From the NCBI RefSeq assembly GCF_000699445.3, contig NC_067198.1:44330691-44394690 (forward strand): a stretch of DNA of 64,000 nt. Direction: 5' to 3'. A program made the position numbers and the translations under genes. The DNA comes from Schistosoma haematobium (lineage: Eukaryota; Platyhelminthes; Trematoda; Strigeidida; Schistosomatidae). The notes under the pieces were generated by a model. That model worked only from the letters and a program-made list of their open reading frames with translations, made no database searches and was not told the DNA's origin. Shown one piece after another: positions 1 to 11,454 of the stretch; position 1 is the stretch's first letter; each line of letters begins with the position of its first letter.

Positions 1-219
1 TTCAGAGCTGTTAGGTATAGTACCATCGTACATGAACCATTGTACACGATACACAGTTTATTCAAAAGTTGGAATAGGTTAGGAAATGGTGGAGAAAATT
101 TGTAGCTCAGGTGGATGATTTTGCAGTTTGTGCTGATGATATCGTTCAGAAGAACGATGAAAGCTCCATAACAAAACCATCCAGCTCAGAGAACAAAACA
201 CCATCAAGTTAGGTTAGGA

Positions 220-687
220 AAAAAAAGATACAATCAAGATAGTGTTTCAGTTCATGATGTTTATCAAGCAAACTTACTGGTTGTAATGTATGACTGTGAA
301 AATATGTGATGAGATGTCTGCAAAGTTGACAGCAGCATTATGCCTTTTTCTCTCTCTCCTATATGTTTAACATTTTAATACTGAATTATTTGAATTTTCT
401 TTTTTATTAAATAATAATGTTTCTTGTTTAGTTTTGTTGGTTTGCATTTTCTCGTGGTTCGAGCTCAGGAATTCAGTTGAATGTTCTCCTTTGGTATATG
501 ATTATCCTATCCTCATTGCCTCGAAATCCTCATTTATTCACAAACCCTTATGAATACAATTCATACCTGTTGGATAGGTTAGCATCTGTCTAGACTTAAT
601 AATTCAATGGATCAAGCTTTATGCGTTTAAACCAAAAATTGTTGAGTACCATTATTGATGTTCACATTAATACTGGGATGTAGACAC
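220..687. other. AT-rich intron or intergenic DNA, nothing recognised
   Basis: No exon with splice signals and no repeat family I can name. Bases about 80-215 (shared with 28022-28165) belong to a short dispersed sequence. The missing MCEE terminal exon was looked for here and not found. Confidence 0.5.
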
Positions 688-985
688 ATTGGCGAGACTA
701 TAATTTATGGATGAACCAATCACGTATAAGATTACAGGTATCGGATTTTGGTGCGAAATTCACTCAACTATTTGGCTTAATAGAGTTTTGGTATTATAGC
801 TGATATCAGTTCGTGATGAAAACCCTAAATCTAATTTCAAACATTAACCATCGACTGTAAATCATAATCTTTATCCTTCACACAGGTTTATAACCCATAT
901 TTAACTCTAGTAAGTAGGTGGACACTCTTATTGTCAGTCTAGCGTCGCCCAAAGGTCGTGAATAAATTATATTTCCACCGACATA
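688..985 (+). mobile_element. MITE-like element, copy 1
   Basis: About 300 bp with imperfect terminal inverted repeats, GAGACTATAATTTATGGAT at the left and a diverged inverse at about 975. The inner sequence matches the inverse of 21697-21995 and 30366-30660. No coding capacity. The family is not one I can name. Confidence 0.6.
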
Positions 986-1182
986 CCTAAATAATGAGTC
1001 GCAGATAGAACAAACCGTACTAGTTGGACTCCTCTGATGACTTCCTATCCAACTTTACTGACAAACGTACTTCTCTTTTTAGTTTAAGATTACTATTTCA
1101 CGAGTTTATTTTCATTACCAAACGGAATAGATTAAATTTACTGTCAGATTTCTATGGTGTTATCTTTTTTCTTTACTTAACT

Positions 1183-1500
1183 CCAGTCAGTCAGTGAGTA
1201 AAAACGTAGAACTTCGTACGTACGTACACCAGTTCAAATTGCCATACCAGATTAACACAGAGATGCAGTTGTTGATTCAAATCCCGTAGTGGTATAGGTA
1301 GTAAGAGTATAAGCAGTAGTCGGAAACATTTGGGTTTGAAGATGTTATTCAAGAAGTACAATCCAGTGAAATAAATTTGGAAATAGGAAAAAGAAAAGGA
1401 CATGAAGAATTGAGAAGATTAGAATTTGGGAGAACACAAAGAGTGGATGCATCTGCGCCATTTCAAACAATTTTGAGCCATATCATTCAAGGTCTCGAAC
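1183..1500 (+). repeat. Unnamed dispersed repeat (CAGT-headed family), copy 1
   Basis: Starts at a short (CAGT)n run followed by acgtagaacttcgtacgtac and matches 38396-38710 over about 300 bp; its end (gagtggatgca...ttgagccat) also matches 23640-23700. No ORF is conserved between copies. Confidence 0.6.
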
Positions 1501-1577
1501 TTAACTAACTTATTCTATTGTTTAACAATAAATATAACCAGAATAGTCCAACCGTCTGAATAGTATAACTTTGAATA

Positions 1578-1579
<2 letters not shown>

Positions 1580-1626
<47 letters not shown>
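1580..1626. repeat. (TA)n microsatellite
   Basis: Uninterrupted TA dinucleotide run inside the intron after MCEE exon 5. Confidence 0.95.
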
Positions 1627-1628
<2 letters not shown>

Positions 1629-1666
1629 GAATAAAAACTAGAGCTCAATAAAATGTAGATACTTAC

Positions 1667-1753
1667 TTCAACACAGAGATGATGTAATCCACCATTTTTA
1701 TTACTTTCTATAAATTTACTAATAGGACTATTATCACTAAGTGGTTGAATCAA
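1667..1753 (-). CDS. MCEE: MCEE exon 5
   Basis: Twenty-nine codons containing PLSDNSPISKF and GGLHHLCVE, the conserved epimerase block with the second metal His. The donor gtaagt predicts a further exon outside the window. A long (TA)n tract lies about 40 bases downstream in the intron. Confidence 0.92.
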
Positions 1754-4700
1754 CTAATCAATTTATATTATGTATAAATAAAAGAAAAAAGAACTATGAA
1801 CTTACTTCAATATTAACATTATCTAATTGTACAAACACTGTAGTAACACCATGTTCTTTAATAGGCTATAAATTAAAAATAAATAACATGATATAATCAG
1901 TATATAGAGGGATTTGTAAAGACTGTTGAATTTCTATCGTTTCAATCTAGAAATCATCTTAATTAGATTATCATTAATAGTCAAAAAGTATTGGATTTCC
2001 TAGGTTATAATGATGATCCAGCTAAGATCAGTTGGGGATTGAAATTATGTATGCTATAAAATATAAAGAACGATACTGGGTTCAAGTCCCAGAATAGGTA
2101 CATTCAGCAGACGAGTCTCAAATAGGACGAAACGCGTGTCAAACTGGATTTCACTGCTAGTCACGATCTATTTTTGCTTAGAATATTTGTGAATTAAGGC
2201 AATATCAAGGCAATACGCACAATATGCACATATACCAATTAGAGACTGATCAATTACAGTCTTAAATAACAATAGGAAGATACAAATGAAACAACAACAC
2301 CAAATATATTTAAAGAATGATAGTTTACTTTTGGTTCGCTAACTTCAACGCGTAAAATATCACGATAAAATGAAGCAGCTTTTTCTAGATCTGGCACAGC
2401 AATTGCAACATGATTTAATTTGGTAATTTTCCAAGAATTCTAATAAATAAATAAAAATAATAAAGGAAAATTAAAATGAGTGATTATTCACTAGACAATA
2501 GTTACCAGTAATTCTTTGTCTTGTCGAAATGTAATCGTAGTTACTATTGACTAATATCCTTTGGATATGTTTGAAGTCACTTGGAAATCAATCAGCAGTT
2601 AATTGGCATGTGATTAATTTAGAATTCTAAATAGTTTAGTGAGCTTAGTTCGAGCATAAACTATTAGATTTCTTATCACAGAATGTTTACAGCGATTGGT
2701 GAGCTTTTTATAGTTTACATCATGAACTGATCTTAGATATTCATTGAAAAATGGTTGTAAAACACCGTTAATTGATTTAAATTTGAAATCTAAACTAGTG
2801 AATATAGGCTGTGTTATCTAAAGACTCTAAGTTAGGTCCTCTGAGAAAGATTAAGTATTCATTGCTGAAGAGTCCAGCAGTAGGAAGAAATATCTGTTCG
2901 GTACTCTATACTTTCCAGTAGATTTCTAACTAAGGCCAATCCATAATCTAAACTACTAGTGTTCTATCTGTCTATTCTAACCAATAAAAAAAGCATAAAT
3001 TCAGATTTTAAAAGTCAGGAGATAATTTCTTAATTTGACTCAATAAGTCCCACTAGTGTGAGATTTATGTCAATGGTCTTGATTCTATCTTTGTTAGGAG
3101 AAGAGCTAAATTAATCACGAATGTATGTGCCACATAAATCACTCAATTTGTGTAAGGACTGGGATACTGTCCGGGTGCCCAAACCGAGGCAGGTGGTTTT
3201 CTTAGAGAGCCACACCCGGAGTTCTTGACCTAAAGGTCTAATCCACAAGGTAATGGAGCAACGTAAGGAGATGCAGTCACATGGTAGCCGGTGACCAACA
3301 ATAGGTTCATACGCAATTTATCCCTTCAGGATACTGGAGCCCATGTTCATTATTGGTTTTGAATCAGGGCTTTCCAACTAACTCCCCTCGGTGGACTCGC
3401 CGTGTCCACCAAACCGGTTAAAGCTCCGGATATTTGCTTTTCGTCCTTTCAGTTTCGTAAACAATGCCCTCACCATGAGAAGGCAGTGAGTAGGACTTCC
3501 CTATCAGTAGTTGTATGCATGTGGCCACTCTCGGCCATACCAGGGCATTTGGGGGCTGAACAGACAGATACAAAATTGGAAGTGTAAACTACACTACATA
3601 ACTCAAAACAACAACGAATGGTTATATGTCTTAGTGTTATGTTATTGATTGCTCACTATCAACAGAGTATATGGTGTTCTTACTTTATCCAGTGTTATTT
3701 GTTTATATCTAGCCGTGTCACACTCTTTGCCCATTTGTATGTTTATTTATGACTCGGAAATAATTGAATATCGAGAAATGTTTCCTACTGAATCTTTCTA
3801 CTTATTCACTTGATATTATATCACCAGTGTGGTGTGAGCTACTTATACCCACATAAGTAATATATAATGGTGGTCAGGCATAGTGTATTTCAGCAGGAGA
3901 TAGTGAAGGAAAAAACGGGAACGGAAGGCAATTGGTATGAAAATGCAGGAAAAATGACATATGAGACGATGGATTGTTATTTACTGTATGGTTCTCAGAT
4001 TTTAGTAAGATGTTCTGTAAGGTTCCGTTCAAATGCATTTGATTGCTCCCACTTGTGTTCTTGTTCACTACACCAGTTATATCGTTCTTTGGTGAAAAAA
4101 CTTCTTAATCTGACAAGTAAAGTAAATCCAACTTGGAAACCTGTGATCAAATTTGTTATAGTGGGGAGATAAATTAAGGCCTTAATGTATATCTTTCCAG
4201 TCTCTTTTGATCACAGTGACAAGAAGACGACCAGTTTTTCACCCTTCTTTCAATAAATTAGCATTAAGCGGCGAGTACTTATTGAAATGAGAAACCAAAA
4301 ATTCACTGAATATAAGTAGGTCAAATTATGAATACAATCAGAAGAAAAAAAATTAAAGTATCGAAAAACCAGCTCAAAACATATGAGATGAGGGAATCGT
4401 TTCAACAAGGGAATATCACGCTTTACAGCTTATAGGACATAAAATGACTGAAAATAACTTGAACAGTTGATTACTAAGTAATGCGGTCAATACACAACAA
4501 GGGTTGAAAGGGAGTAGTTGGAAAGTAAGGAACATATTTAGTAATAATCTCATACTTTTATCACAGGATCTTGGAAACTGTATTGTAATTCGTGAATAGG
4601 TACTTCCTAAAATGATTGTGATCACCTGTTGTTAAGTTTAAACCAGTTAAAATTTGAAGAGGTAATATTTTCAAGTAGAGGTTAGTGTAGATGTTTAGAG

Positions 4701-7319
4701 CAGATGAAGCATATGGTAATGAGAAATACAAATATTATTTTGATCCTAGCTATAGGCTCGTGTTGGAATGTATTTTAAACTCATGGGAAGTTAGATGTTT
4801 CCTATATTTTGATAAGTAAGTTTACCTACTTATAAGTAGTAAAATGTTTTAAAGATATTTTTATCAGAAAGGGATTTGTGGAGATTGTAGTTAAAATCAT
4901 GAGTCAATTGAAGATAGACTACCATGGAAAACCTGGAAGCACTGGACGGCCGTTTCGTCCGTAATTATGTAATTCTCCAACGACTATCCAGAAAAACAAG
5001 TTTTAACAGCAAATAATACATATACTACATTACTTGTAGAAATATGAGTATCATTAACATGTAAATTTAAGTATTTTCTTGTAAATAATTGATTATTCGA
5101 TAGTAATTACAAAAAGACGATGTCGGTAGGTGATTGACAAAATAAGTTGCAAAGTTAATGAAATGATTCTAATTAATATATATTTCATGACTAATATAAT
5201 TGTAACTCTGTCTGAAGCTTCTCTAGGGTAAATAGAGGCCTAAGAACCCGGGTAAAGGGGATGAACTGGAAGCGGATTTACTAGCCAAAAAGACGCTAGC
5301 TAGCAAACATGACTTAAATTCTGCCCTGGCAATCGAATGGTATTCATATAGAAGAGGTATGACGCTTCATTGTGAAAGAAAAGATTCTTCGGAAGCCACA
5401 AGTTCGATGCCCCTTCTGACAACTAATTAATGTCGATACGTAGAATATCTAAACAATGTGGGAGACAGAGTGGGTTACTCATATTAACTGCAAAAGTTAC
5501 AACTCCGTCATCCTTGGAATAACTGTTACTCATTGGACGTAACCTGCACGAAAAGGACAAACTACAGATGCCCCGTTACTGAATTCCAGTCGTGAAGAAG
5601 AAAATGTCTTTACACAAAGAGTTGCATAGGTGTTGTTTGGAGAAGCACTTATGTTATAGGGACACTATGGCTCCAGAGCCATCAAAATATCCTTCAGGAA
5701 AGAGAAGGAAAACGTTACAATAAAAGTTATCCGGTATTATATTCCTGCCAATATTAGAAGCGATGATAAAAATCAGTTTTATGATAGGTTGTAATCCGTT
5801 GTAGGAAAAGATCTGACCATTTTGACAGGGGACCTGAATGTTAAAATAGGAATGGTCAACAGCGAGTATGAACGCATGGATGAGAGACCTGAATATCTAT
5901 GTGCTTTCAACAATATGGTTATAAGTGATATTTTCCCTTACAGACGCATGTATGACGCTAGACAGGTTTCACTGAATCTGGCTACGGAGATCAAAATTAA
6001 TCACATTGGCACCAATAGAAAATTTAGAAGGTTCATTGGAAATGTAAAGAAGGGCGGAGCTGATATAGCTTCAAACCACCACCTGGTGGTGCTGAACAAT
6101 AGGACAAGCATCACTACAGAAGTTTAATACAGCCTCTCTTTGAGATGCTAACAACCTCAGTAACTTCACGATAACTCTTATCAACCAGTTTCAAGCTTAA
6201 CAAGATCTACCAGACGGAAAGGAAACCACAATGGAGACATTCTTATATTATTTGCAACAGTATATATGAGGTCGATGGGTGGCTAGTTATGAATGAAGTG
6301 AATGAGCTATCAGTGGTTAAATAACGCTATTCGATTGTTTGTTAAAAATTCAATGTATGAGTTAGTAATTTCACAGAAATTTACGGCAAGAAATGGCCCC
6401 TAAATGCCCTGGTACGTCCGAGCGTGGGGAGAGTCAGCTCTCCCTTTCGAAATACTTTCACATAGCCACGTACATACAACCAGTGATAGGAAAGTCCTAC
6501 TCACTCCCTTCTCGGGCCACGGATGGTGTTCACGAAATGCGGATGTCCGGAGCTTTAACCGGGTTGGTGGATATGGGGGATCCACCTACGGGAGTTGGGA
6601 AACTCTCATTCCAAACCAATGATGCACATGGACTCCAGGATCCTGAGGAAACAAATGACTTATGAACCAATTATTGCTCATCGGCCACTATGTGACTGCA
6701 TCTCCTAATGCTGCTCCACTTCCTTGTAGATTAGACCTTTGGATCAAAGACTCCGTATGTTCCCTCCCCCCTAAGAAAATCGCCTGCTTCGATCTAGACA
6801 CGCCGATTAGCATCAACTGACTTGTGTGGCGTAAATGTATTCGCTACCTCTTTGTATTAACATTTACGTATTCAAATAATAATAATAATGATAAGACAAG
6901 AAATAAACTGACAGGTTTTCATTCACTGAAAATTACTTTGAAATCTATGTTACCAGTTATATTTTGAAAAAAAAAGAAGGTAAATTTCATAGAGATGAAT
7001 TCAACTAAAGGCTCAGTTCATTATTCTATTCCAAATTAACAATTAGATTAATGAATAACAAATGACATAAATGCATGAACTTACATTGCCTGATAATCGT
7101 ACCAATGAACGTACTACAGGATTAATTTTGCAAAGCTAAAATCCAAACATCATTTTTTATTAATATAAGAAACCATTGAATTATGAAGTAAACTGGGAAT
7201 ATAAACGGAATACATCCATTAAGACATTAAATAAGAAAGATTAGTATGATAAGACAACAACAACAACAACAACAACAACAGGAAGAGACACGTACCATTT
7301 CAATTGAATTAATGACCAT
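1667..7319 (-). CDS. MCEE: Methylmalonyl-CoA epimerase, 5' exons (3' end outside window)
   Basis: Mitochondrial enzyme of the vicinal-oxygen-chelate family that interconverts the two methylmalonyl-CoA epimers in propionate metabolism; flukes use this route in succinate/propionate fermentation. Exons on the minus strand: 7319-7296 (tentative start), 7135-7085, 2439-2329, 1865-1806, 1753-1667. All have AG acceptors and GT donors, and all introns are phase 0. They give 111 residues. Seen: LNHVAIAVPDLEKAASFY with the first metal-ligand His (about residue 35), EHGVTTVFVQL, the Glu at residue 82, SPISKFIESNKNGGLHHLCVE with the second His (about 106). Metal-ligand roles are family knowledge. The closing beta strands with the last Glu ligand, about 45-50 residues, are not found in 1-1660 and must lie left of the window. 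The first exon (MVINSIEM) is a weak guess; the Arg/Val-rich second exon suits a mitochondrial presequence. Confidence 0.88.
1806..1865 (-). CDS. MCEE: MCEE exon 4
   Basis: Twenty codons, PIKEHGVTTVFVQLDNVNIE, matching the EHGV...VFV.L.N...E block of animal epimerases. Acceptor TTATAG, donor gtaagt. Confidence 0.92.
2035..2295 (+). mobile_element. Sm-alpha-like SINE copy with decayed hammerhead
   Basis: The tRNA-like B box (tgggttcaagtccc, near 2079-2092) is followed by the hammerhead region (2098-2160) and the family tail (ggcaatatcaaggcaat, gactgatcaattacagtc). The core reads CAGACGAG instead of CUGACGAG, so it is probably inactive. It sits in an MCEE intron. Confidence 0.75.
2329..2439 (-). 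CDS. MCEE: MCEE exon 3, first VOC strand-helix unit
   Basis: Thirty-seven codons with the family signature KLNHVAIAVPDLEKAASFYR; the His is the first metal ligand in characterised epimerases. Acceptor TTATTAG, donor gtaaac. Confidence 0.92.
2460..3110. other. MCEE intron, nothing recognised
   Basis: AT-rich sequence without splice-bounded ORFs or a repeat I can match elsewhere in the window. Confidence 0.5.
3118..3590 (-). mobile_element. Unnamed ~520-bp retroposon (family D), copy 1
   Basis: GC-richer block shared with 6385-6900, 8100-8440, 10555-10990, 26275-26805, 41905-42425 and 43262-43765. Orientation is taken from the (AAATAA)-like tail seen in better copies. It contains inverted motifs such as gagtcagctctccc. 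The ORFs through it are read-through of repeat, not conserved proteins. Confidence 0.7.
3829..4080 (+). repeat. Unnamed dispersed repeat F, copy 1
   Basis: About 250-280 bp beginning tgtggtgtgagctactta and ending near ccacttgtgttcttgttcac; matches 9925-10210 and 11455-11735, and inverted pieces at 50985-51090 and 53128-53300. No recognisable coding content. Confidence 0.6.
4270..4855. other. Intronic DNA, nothing recognised
   Basis: No splice-bounded ORF and no repeat match found by eye. Confidence 0.45.
4865..4962 (-). mobile_element. Family B tRNA-hammerhead SINE, 3' fragment
   Basis: Tail (cagaaagggatttgtgg...atcatgagtcaattgaag) plus the start of the ribozyme region (gcactggacggccg). Truncated before the tRNA part. 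Confidence 0.75.
5205..6125 (+). mobile_element. RTE (SR2-like) retrotransposon, 5' half with endonuclease remnant
   Basis: Starts with the same 5' sequence as the inverse of 55135 (cttctctagggtaaatag, cccgggtaaag) and continues through caatgtgggaga into an AP-endonuclease-like frame: TGDLNVKIG, ATEIKINHIGTNRKFRRF and ADIASNHHLVV (SDH-type motif changed to SNH). Many indels; dead. Unusual in keeping the 5' end and lacking the RT. Confidence 0.75.
6385..6900 (+). mobile_element. Unnamed ~520-bp retroposon (family D), copy 2
   Basis: Near full-length: starts near ccctggtacgtccgagcgtgggg, ends in ttcaaataataataataatg, an A-rich microsatellite tail typical of retroposons. Confidence 0.7.
7085..7135 (-). 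CDS. MCEE: MCEE exon 2, probable mitochondrial presequence
   Basis: Seventeen codons, LCKINPVVRSLVRLSGN, between a TTTTAG acceptor and a consensus gtaagt donor. Basic and hydrophobic without acidic residues, as expected for import into mitochondria. It leads in frame into the NSWKITKLNH exon. Confidence 0.7.
7256..7280. repeat. (CAA)n microsatellite
   Basis: Eight uninterrupted CAA units between candidate MCEE exons 1 and 2. Confidence 0.9.
7296..7319 (-). CDS. MCEE: MCEE candidate exon 1 (start codon)
   Basis: Eight codons from ATG at 7319 to a gtacgt donor, joining in phase 0 to the exon at 7135. No other ATG in frame lies near, and the next exon is preceded by TTTTAG, so a split start is needed. 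Chosen on splice fit alone; a different upstream exon is possible. Confidence 0.35.
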
Positions 7320-7372
7320 CATCCATATTGTATTTGACCTTTATTGATTATTATGATTATGATTGACTTTTG

Positions 7373-7455
7373 ATTGGTTAATAATAATTTGTTTACTCGA
7401 TTTCTATTGGTTAATAATAATTTGTTTACTCGATTTCCATTGGTTAATGATGATA
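7373..7455 (+). repeat. 33-bp tandem repeat, 2.5 copies
   Basis: Unit attggttaataataatttg... repeats at 7373, 7406 and 7439. It makes the short ORF here look repetitive (VNNNLFTRF twice). Confidence 0.85.
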
Positions 7456-7589
7456 AGTTCGTTCAAAATATTTTCCTTGTCATTTTATTGTGTTTGGTTT
7501 TTCTTTTTCAGACAGATATGAAAGTTTTCATTTTGAACTTTTATACTCGGTATGTGCTTTCATATTCAACATTCAAATATGATTGGATT

Positions 7590-7945
7590 AGTATAGTATA
7601 GTTGTCTATGGAAAATACTTCGGATCCGTTGGCCAAACATTATTAGCAACAACCTATTGTGGGAGAAAACAAACCAGATTCCAGCGGATGGAGAAATTAG
7701 GAAGAAGCGTTGGAAGTCCATAGGACACACATTGAGGAAAGCATTCAACTGTGTCACAAGTCAAGTCCTCACATGGAATCCTTAAGGCCAAAGCAGAGGA
7801 CGCCGAAAACTGGAGACAGACATGATAAGAATGAACAAGAATTGGATAGAACTAGAAAAGAAGGCGGAGGACAGAGTGTGTTGGAGAATGCTGGTCGGGA
7901 GCCTATACTCCATTGGGAGTAACAGGCGTAGGTAAGTAAGTAAGT
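7590..7945 (+). mobile_element. RTE (SR2-like) 3' end
   Basis: C-terminal RT region (acttcggatccgttggcc, ttattagcaacaacctatt, gaaattaggaagaagcgttgg) and the family 3' end gagtaacaggcgtaggtaagtaagtaagt, a GTAA microsatellite tail. 5'-truncated, several frame changes. Confidence 0.82.
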
Positions 7946-8099
7946 TTTGATTTGATTGTTAAACGCTATATATTTCGATTATTATCCCGAAGAAGTCTAG
8001 ACAAGTTTGCTGGACGAAACGTTGGGATTATTTTGAATTTCAATCAATGAGATTACTTCAGAATATAATAATTTTCACATATAATGACTTCTCATTTGT

Positions 8100-8440
8100 G
8101 TGATAGCTGGGATACTGTCCAGGTGCCCAAATTGAAACAGGTGATTTGCTTAGGAGGCTACACCCGGAGTTGACCTAACGGTCTAATCCACAAGGTAATG
8201 GAGTACCGTAAGGAGATGCAGTAACATGGTAGCCTGTGACCAACAATAGATTCATACGCAATTTGTTTCCTTAGGATACTGGAGCCTATGTTCATCATTG
8301 GTTTTGAATCAGGGTTTTCCAACTAAATCCCCTCTTTGGATCCTCCGTATTCATCAACCCGGTTAAATCGCCAGACATTCTCATTTCTTCCTCTCGATTT
8401 CGTGAACACCATCGGTGCCTCGAGAAGGCAGTTTTTTCAA
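8100..8440 (-). mobile_element. Unnamed retroposon (family D), copy 3, truncated
   Basis: Matches copy 1 from gggatactgtcc through the agaaggcagt block, where it breaks into family B tail sequence at about 8445. Confidence 0.65.
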
Positions 8441-8447
8441 TTCAGTG

Positions 8448-8545
8448 CTTCCACATTTTCTATAGTAGTCTAGCTTTAATCGACTCATGAATTAAACTAC
8501 TAAATAACTATAATCTCCACAAAACCCCCTTTCTGATTATAAAAT
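8448..8545 (+). mobile_element. Family B SINE tail fragment
   Basis: Only the 3' part: gtctagctttaatcgactcatg ... ctccacaaaaccccctttctga. Confidence 0.65.
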
Positions 8546-8691
8546 AACAAACTTGACTAAGGTAGATTATTATTATTGAATACATTTAAGTAACCATTGT
8601 CAATATTTAGTTAACAAAACATGTCTTTCAGCCAACCAATATATTAATGTTCATACAAAATTCATTAAACTTTTAATGATAAGCACCTTTA

Positions 8692-8885
8692 TTTACAATG
8701 TTTTCCATAGTGGGTTCGAATCTCGCGGAGTAGGATCGTAGATGCGTACTGTTGAGGAGTCTCACAATAGGATGAAACGGCCCTCCAGTGCTTCCAGGTT
8801 TCGTATGGTGTTCTAGCTTTAACTGACTCATGATGTCAACTGTTAAAATTACTATATTATCCACAAAAACCCTTCTGATATGAAT
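8692..8885 (+). mobile_element. Family B tRNA-hammerhead SINE, 5'-truncated
   Basis: Begins at the B box (gggttcgaatctcgc), then the ribozyme region with core UUGAGGAG (first core C changed), then the tail. Probably ribozyme-dead. Confidence 0.75.
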
Positions 8886-8939
8886 CAACATATGCTCACT
8901 AGTAACTGGCTTCATGAGGCATTTCATAGATTTCCAGTG

Positions 8940-9292
8940 AGAAGCAGTGATCAGTGGAGTTCAACCAGGTCTGTTGTGAGATAGTAACTCACTGAAGATA
9001 GTGGTGGATGTGTCGCTCAATTTCGTGAATTAGTTGAAGTTAGACATTAGCACCGTTGAATGCCGATCATCTCAGTGGTCTAGAGGTTAAGCGTTCGCGC
9101 GTGAGACCGATGGGTCCTGTATTCGAATCTCGTGGGGCGTGATCGTGGATGTGCACCGATGGGGAGTCCCACAATAGGACGAAGTGGCCGTCCAGTGCTT
9201 CAAGGTTTCGCATGGCGTTCTAGCTTTAATTGACTCATGATCTCAACTGCTAAAATTACTATAATATTTACAAAAACCCCCTTTCTGATACT
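8940..9292 (+). mobile_element. Family B SINE, near full-length
   Basis: Includes the upstream segment (agtggagttcaaccaggtct), gttagacatta..., tRNA-like A box (tctcagtggtctagagg) and B box, ribozyme region and tail. The ribozyme core is damaged (gatgggga). Confidence 0.8.
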
Positions 9293-9654
9293 AATAGCGG
9301 ATATATTTAGAATAAGTTGTGAATTAGTACTTCAAATAAAGAATAAACAATCAATGTAAACAGTTTAAATTTGAATAATATTTATGCGTTAACTACTTAG
9401 TATAGCTTACTAAATAATGGACAATATGTGGAGAATCGATAGATGAATGTTTTATCCTAGAAAACTGCCATTTATCTGGACTTGTTAAAAACAAAGGATA
9501 TCGGAGTGATTTAGTATTTTCAATTAGTTCATTATTAGAATCTATGGTTATAAGTTCATAACTACTGTGTTCAAAGGGGAAAAAATAGGTCATGGAAAAG
9601 AATGAGATTATATTACATGTTAAGCTAATGGACTAGATATTTGTAAATCCTTAG

Positions 9655-9815
9655 GGACTCAGTCACTAAGTCGATAACACAATGGTGTTTGAAACGGTTG
9701 GTACTGGGTTCGAGTTCCCGAAAGAACATCAATTCTGAGATATAGGTACATTCAGCTGACGAATCTCAAGTGGGCAGAAATGTGCATCCTGGACTTCACT
9801 GCTAGCCACTATCCG
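9655..9815 (+). mobile_element. Sm-alpha-like SINE, partial
   Basis: tRNA-like part (gggactcagtcactaagtcg, gggttcgagttccc) and hammerhead region with CUGACGA present but the stem II side and GAAA flank altered. The tail is missing. Confidence 0.75.
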
Positions 9816-9924
9816 TTTATAAATCCTTGGTTATCCTAATTTGTCATTATTATATTTCCACTACCCCGTACCATTCTTGATTTAAATATTCATCTTACTT
9901 AGGTCACACTAATTTTCCTTTATA

Positions 9925-10210
9925 ATTGTGGTGTGTGCTACTTAAATCAACATAAGTAGTATATGACGTTAGTCAGGAACAGAATGTCTGGCAGCAGAGG
10001 GACAAGAGGATCGAACAGTAAAGAATGGAAACAGAGTGCAGTTTGTATGAAAATGCAAGAACAATAAAGTCGAGTCATTTTGAGACAACTGATGGACATT
10101 TTGCAAATTAAGCATTTACTTTATGGTTGTTAGATTTTATTAACAAGTCCTGTAATTTTGTGCTAAATACATTCGATTTTCCCCATCCGTGTTCTGTTAC
10201 TTTAAAAACA
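9925..10210 (+). repeat. Unnamed dispersed repeat F, copy 2
   Basis: gtggtgtgtgctacttaaatc ... cacccgtgttctgtta-like end; colinear with 3829-4080 and 11455-11735. Confidence 0.6.
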
Positions 10211-10554
10211 CCTATCTCACTTATGTATGATCACCAAACGAATTCATTGGTGATGTGAAAAGTTAATCAGAAGTAACTTAATGAGAAGGTTGGTAGACGG
10301 CAATCAGAAGCGATCTAAAGGACAAGTGCGTTTCATTGGCTAAGAAATTGGTCAGCTTCCTAAGGATTAGAGTGATATATATATGAATGAGTATTGATGC
10401 ATTTCATTCGATAATCCAATACACTTTCTCACTTACTCTTGTTCTCACTCAAGTATCCAGTTGGGCGGGGGGTGGTGGTTAACGCATAGCACACTGTGCA
10501 TGAGTATCAGATTTCGGACACCTCACGCCACAACAATTATCATTATTATTACTA

Positions 10555-10990
10555 TCTCATTTATTTATTTGTTTGAACACATAAATACTGGTATAAAGTG
10601 GCACCGAATACATATGCATCACACAAATCACTTGACTTTTGTCTGGGTTATGATATTCTCCGGGTGCCCAAACCGAAACAGATGGTTTTCTTAGGGGGCC
10701 ACACCCCGAACCTTTGACCCGAAGGTCTGATCCACAAGGCAGTGGAGCATCGTAAGGACATGCAGTCACATAGCAGCCGTGGACCAACAGTTGGTTCATA
10801 CACCATTCGTTTCCTTAGAATCTTGGAGCCCATGTGCATCATTGGTTTGGAATCAAGGTTTCCCAACTAACTCCCCTAGGTGGATCCTCCGTATTCATCA
10901 AGCCGGTTAAATCGCCGGACATCCACATTTCGTCTTCTTGATTTCGTGAACAGCACCCCTGCTGCGAGAAGGCAGTGAGTAAGACTTAAA
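10555..10990 (-). mobile_element. Unnamed retroposon (family D), copy 4
   Basis: Includes the inverse of the A-rich tail (atttatttatttgtttgaac), then the ggtgcccaaaccgaaaca block to agaaggcagtgagtaagac. Confidence 0.7.
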
Positions 10991-11454
10991 TCAATATTTC
11001 TCATACTGCGCATTTCCTAAACTGATTTTATTTTATTATGTTGATTGTAACATGATATCTTCGAATGAATTGTCCTAACTCTTTTTGAATGCTTTTTCTC
11101 ATTTATAAATTATACATATTTAATCTTTAATCGATTCAGATGTTCACTGTTTTAACAACTGATATTGTCTACTTTATTTTTAAGCAGACGTGGATAGCGA
11201 GTAATAGTGCGATCCAGGATATGTGTTCTAATTCACTTGTATGCCATATATTATTCATTGTAATACGATTTTTAAAAAGTAATTTTCCAAATTATAGTCA
11301 TTTTTTTACATGTCTCATAGTGGTTACTTAGCCGTTCTTCTACTGGGATAATATATTTCAACTTTGGTCATTTGGGAATACAATAAACTTGTTAGTTAAC
11401 ATTATCAGAGTGATATTTGATTAGATCTTATCTTCTATCTCATTAAAAATAGTG

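Noticed and set aside
1..1500. Terminal exon of MCEE
   Set aside because: Searched for the expected last block (phase-0 acceptor, HP.D..G.LVELE-like text) on minus and found none; probably beyond the left edge.
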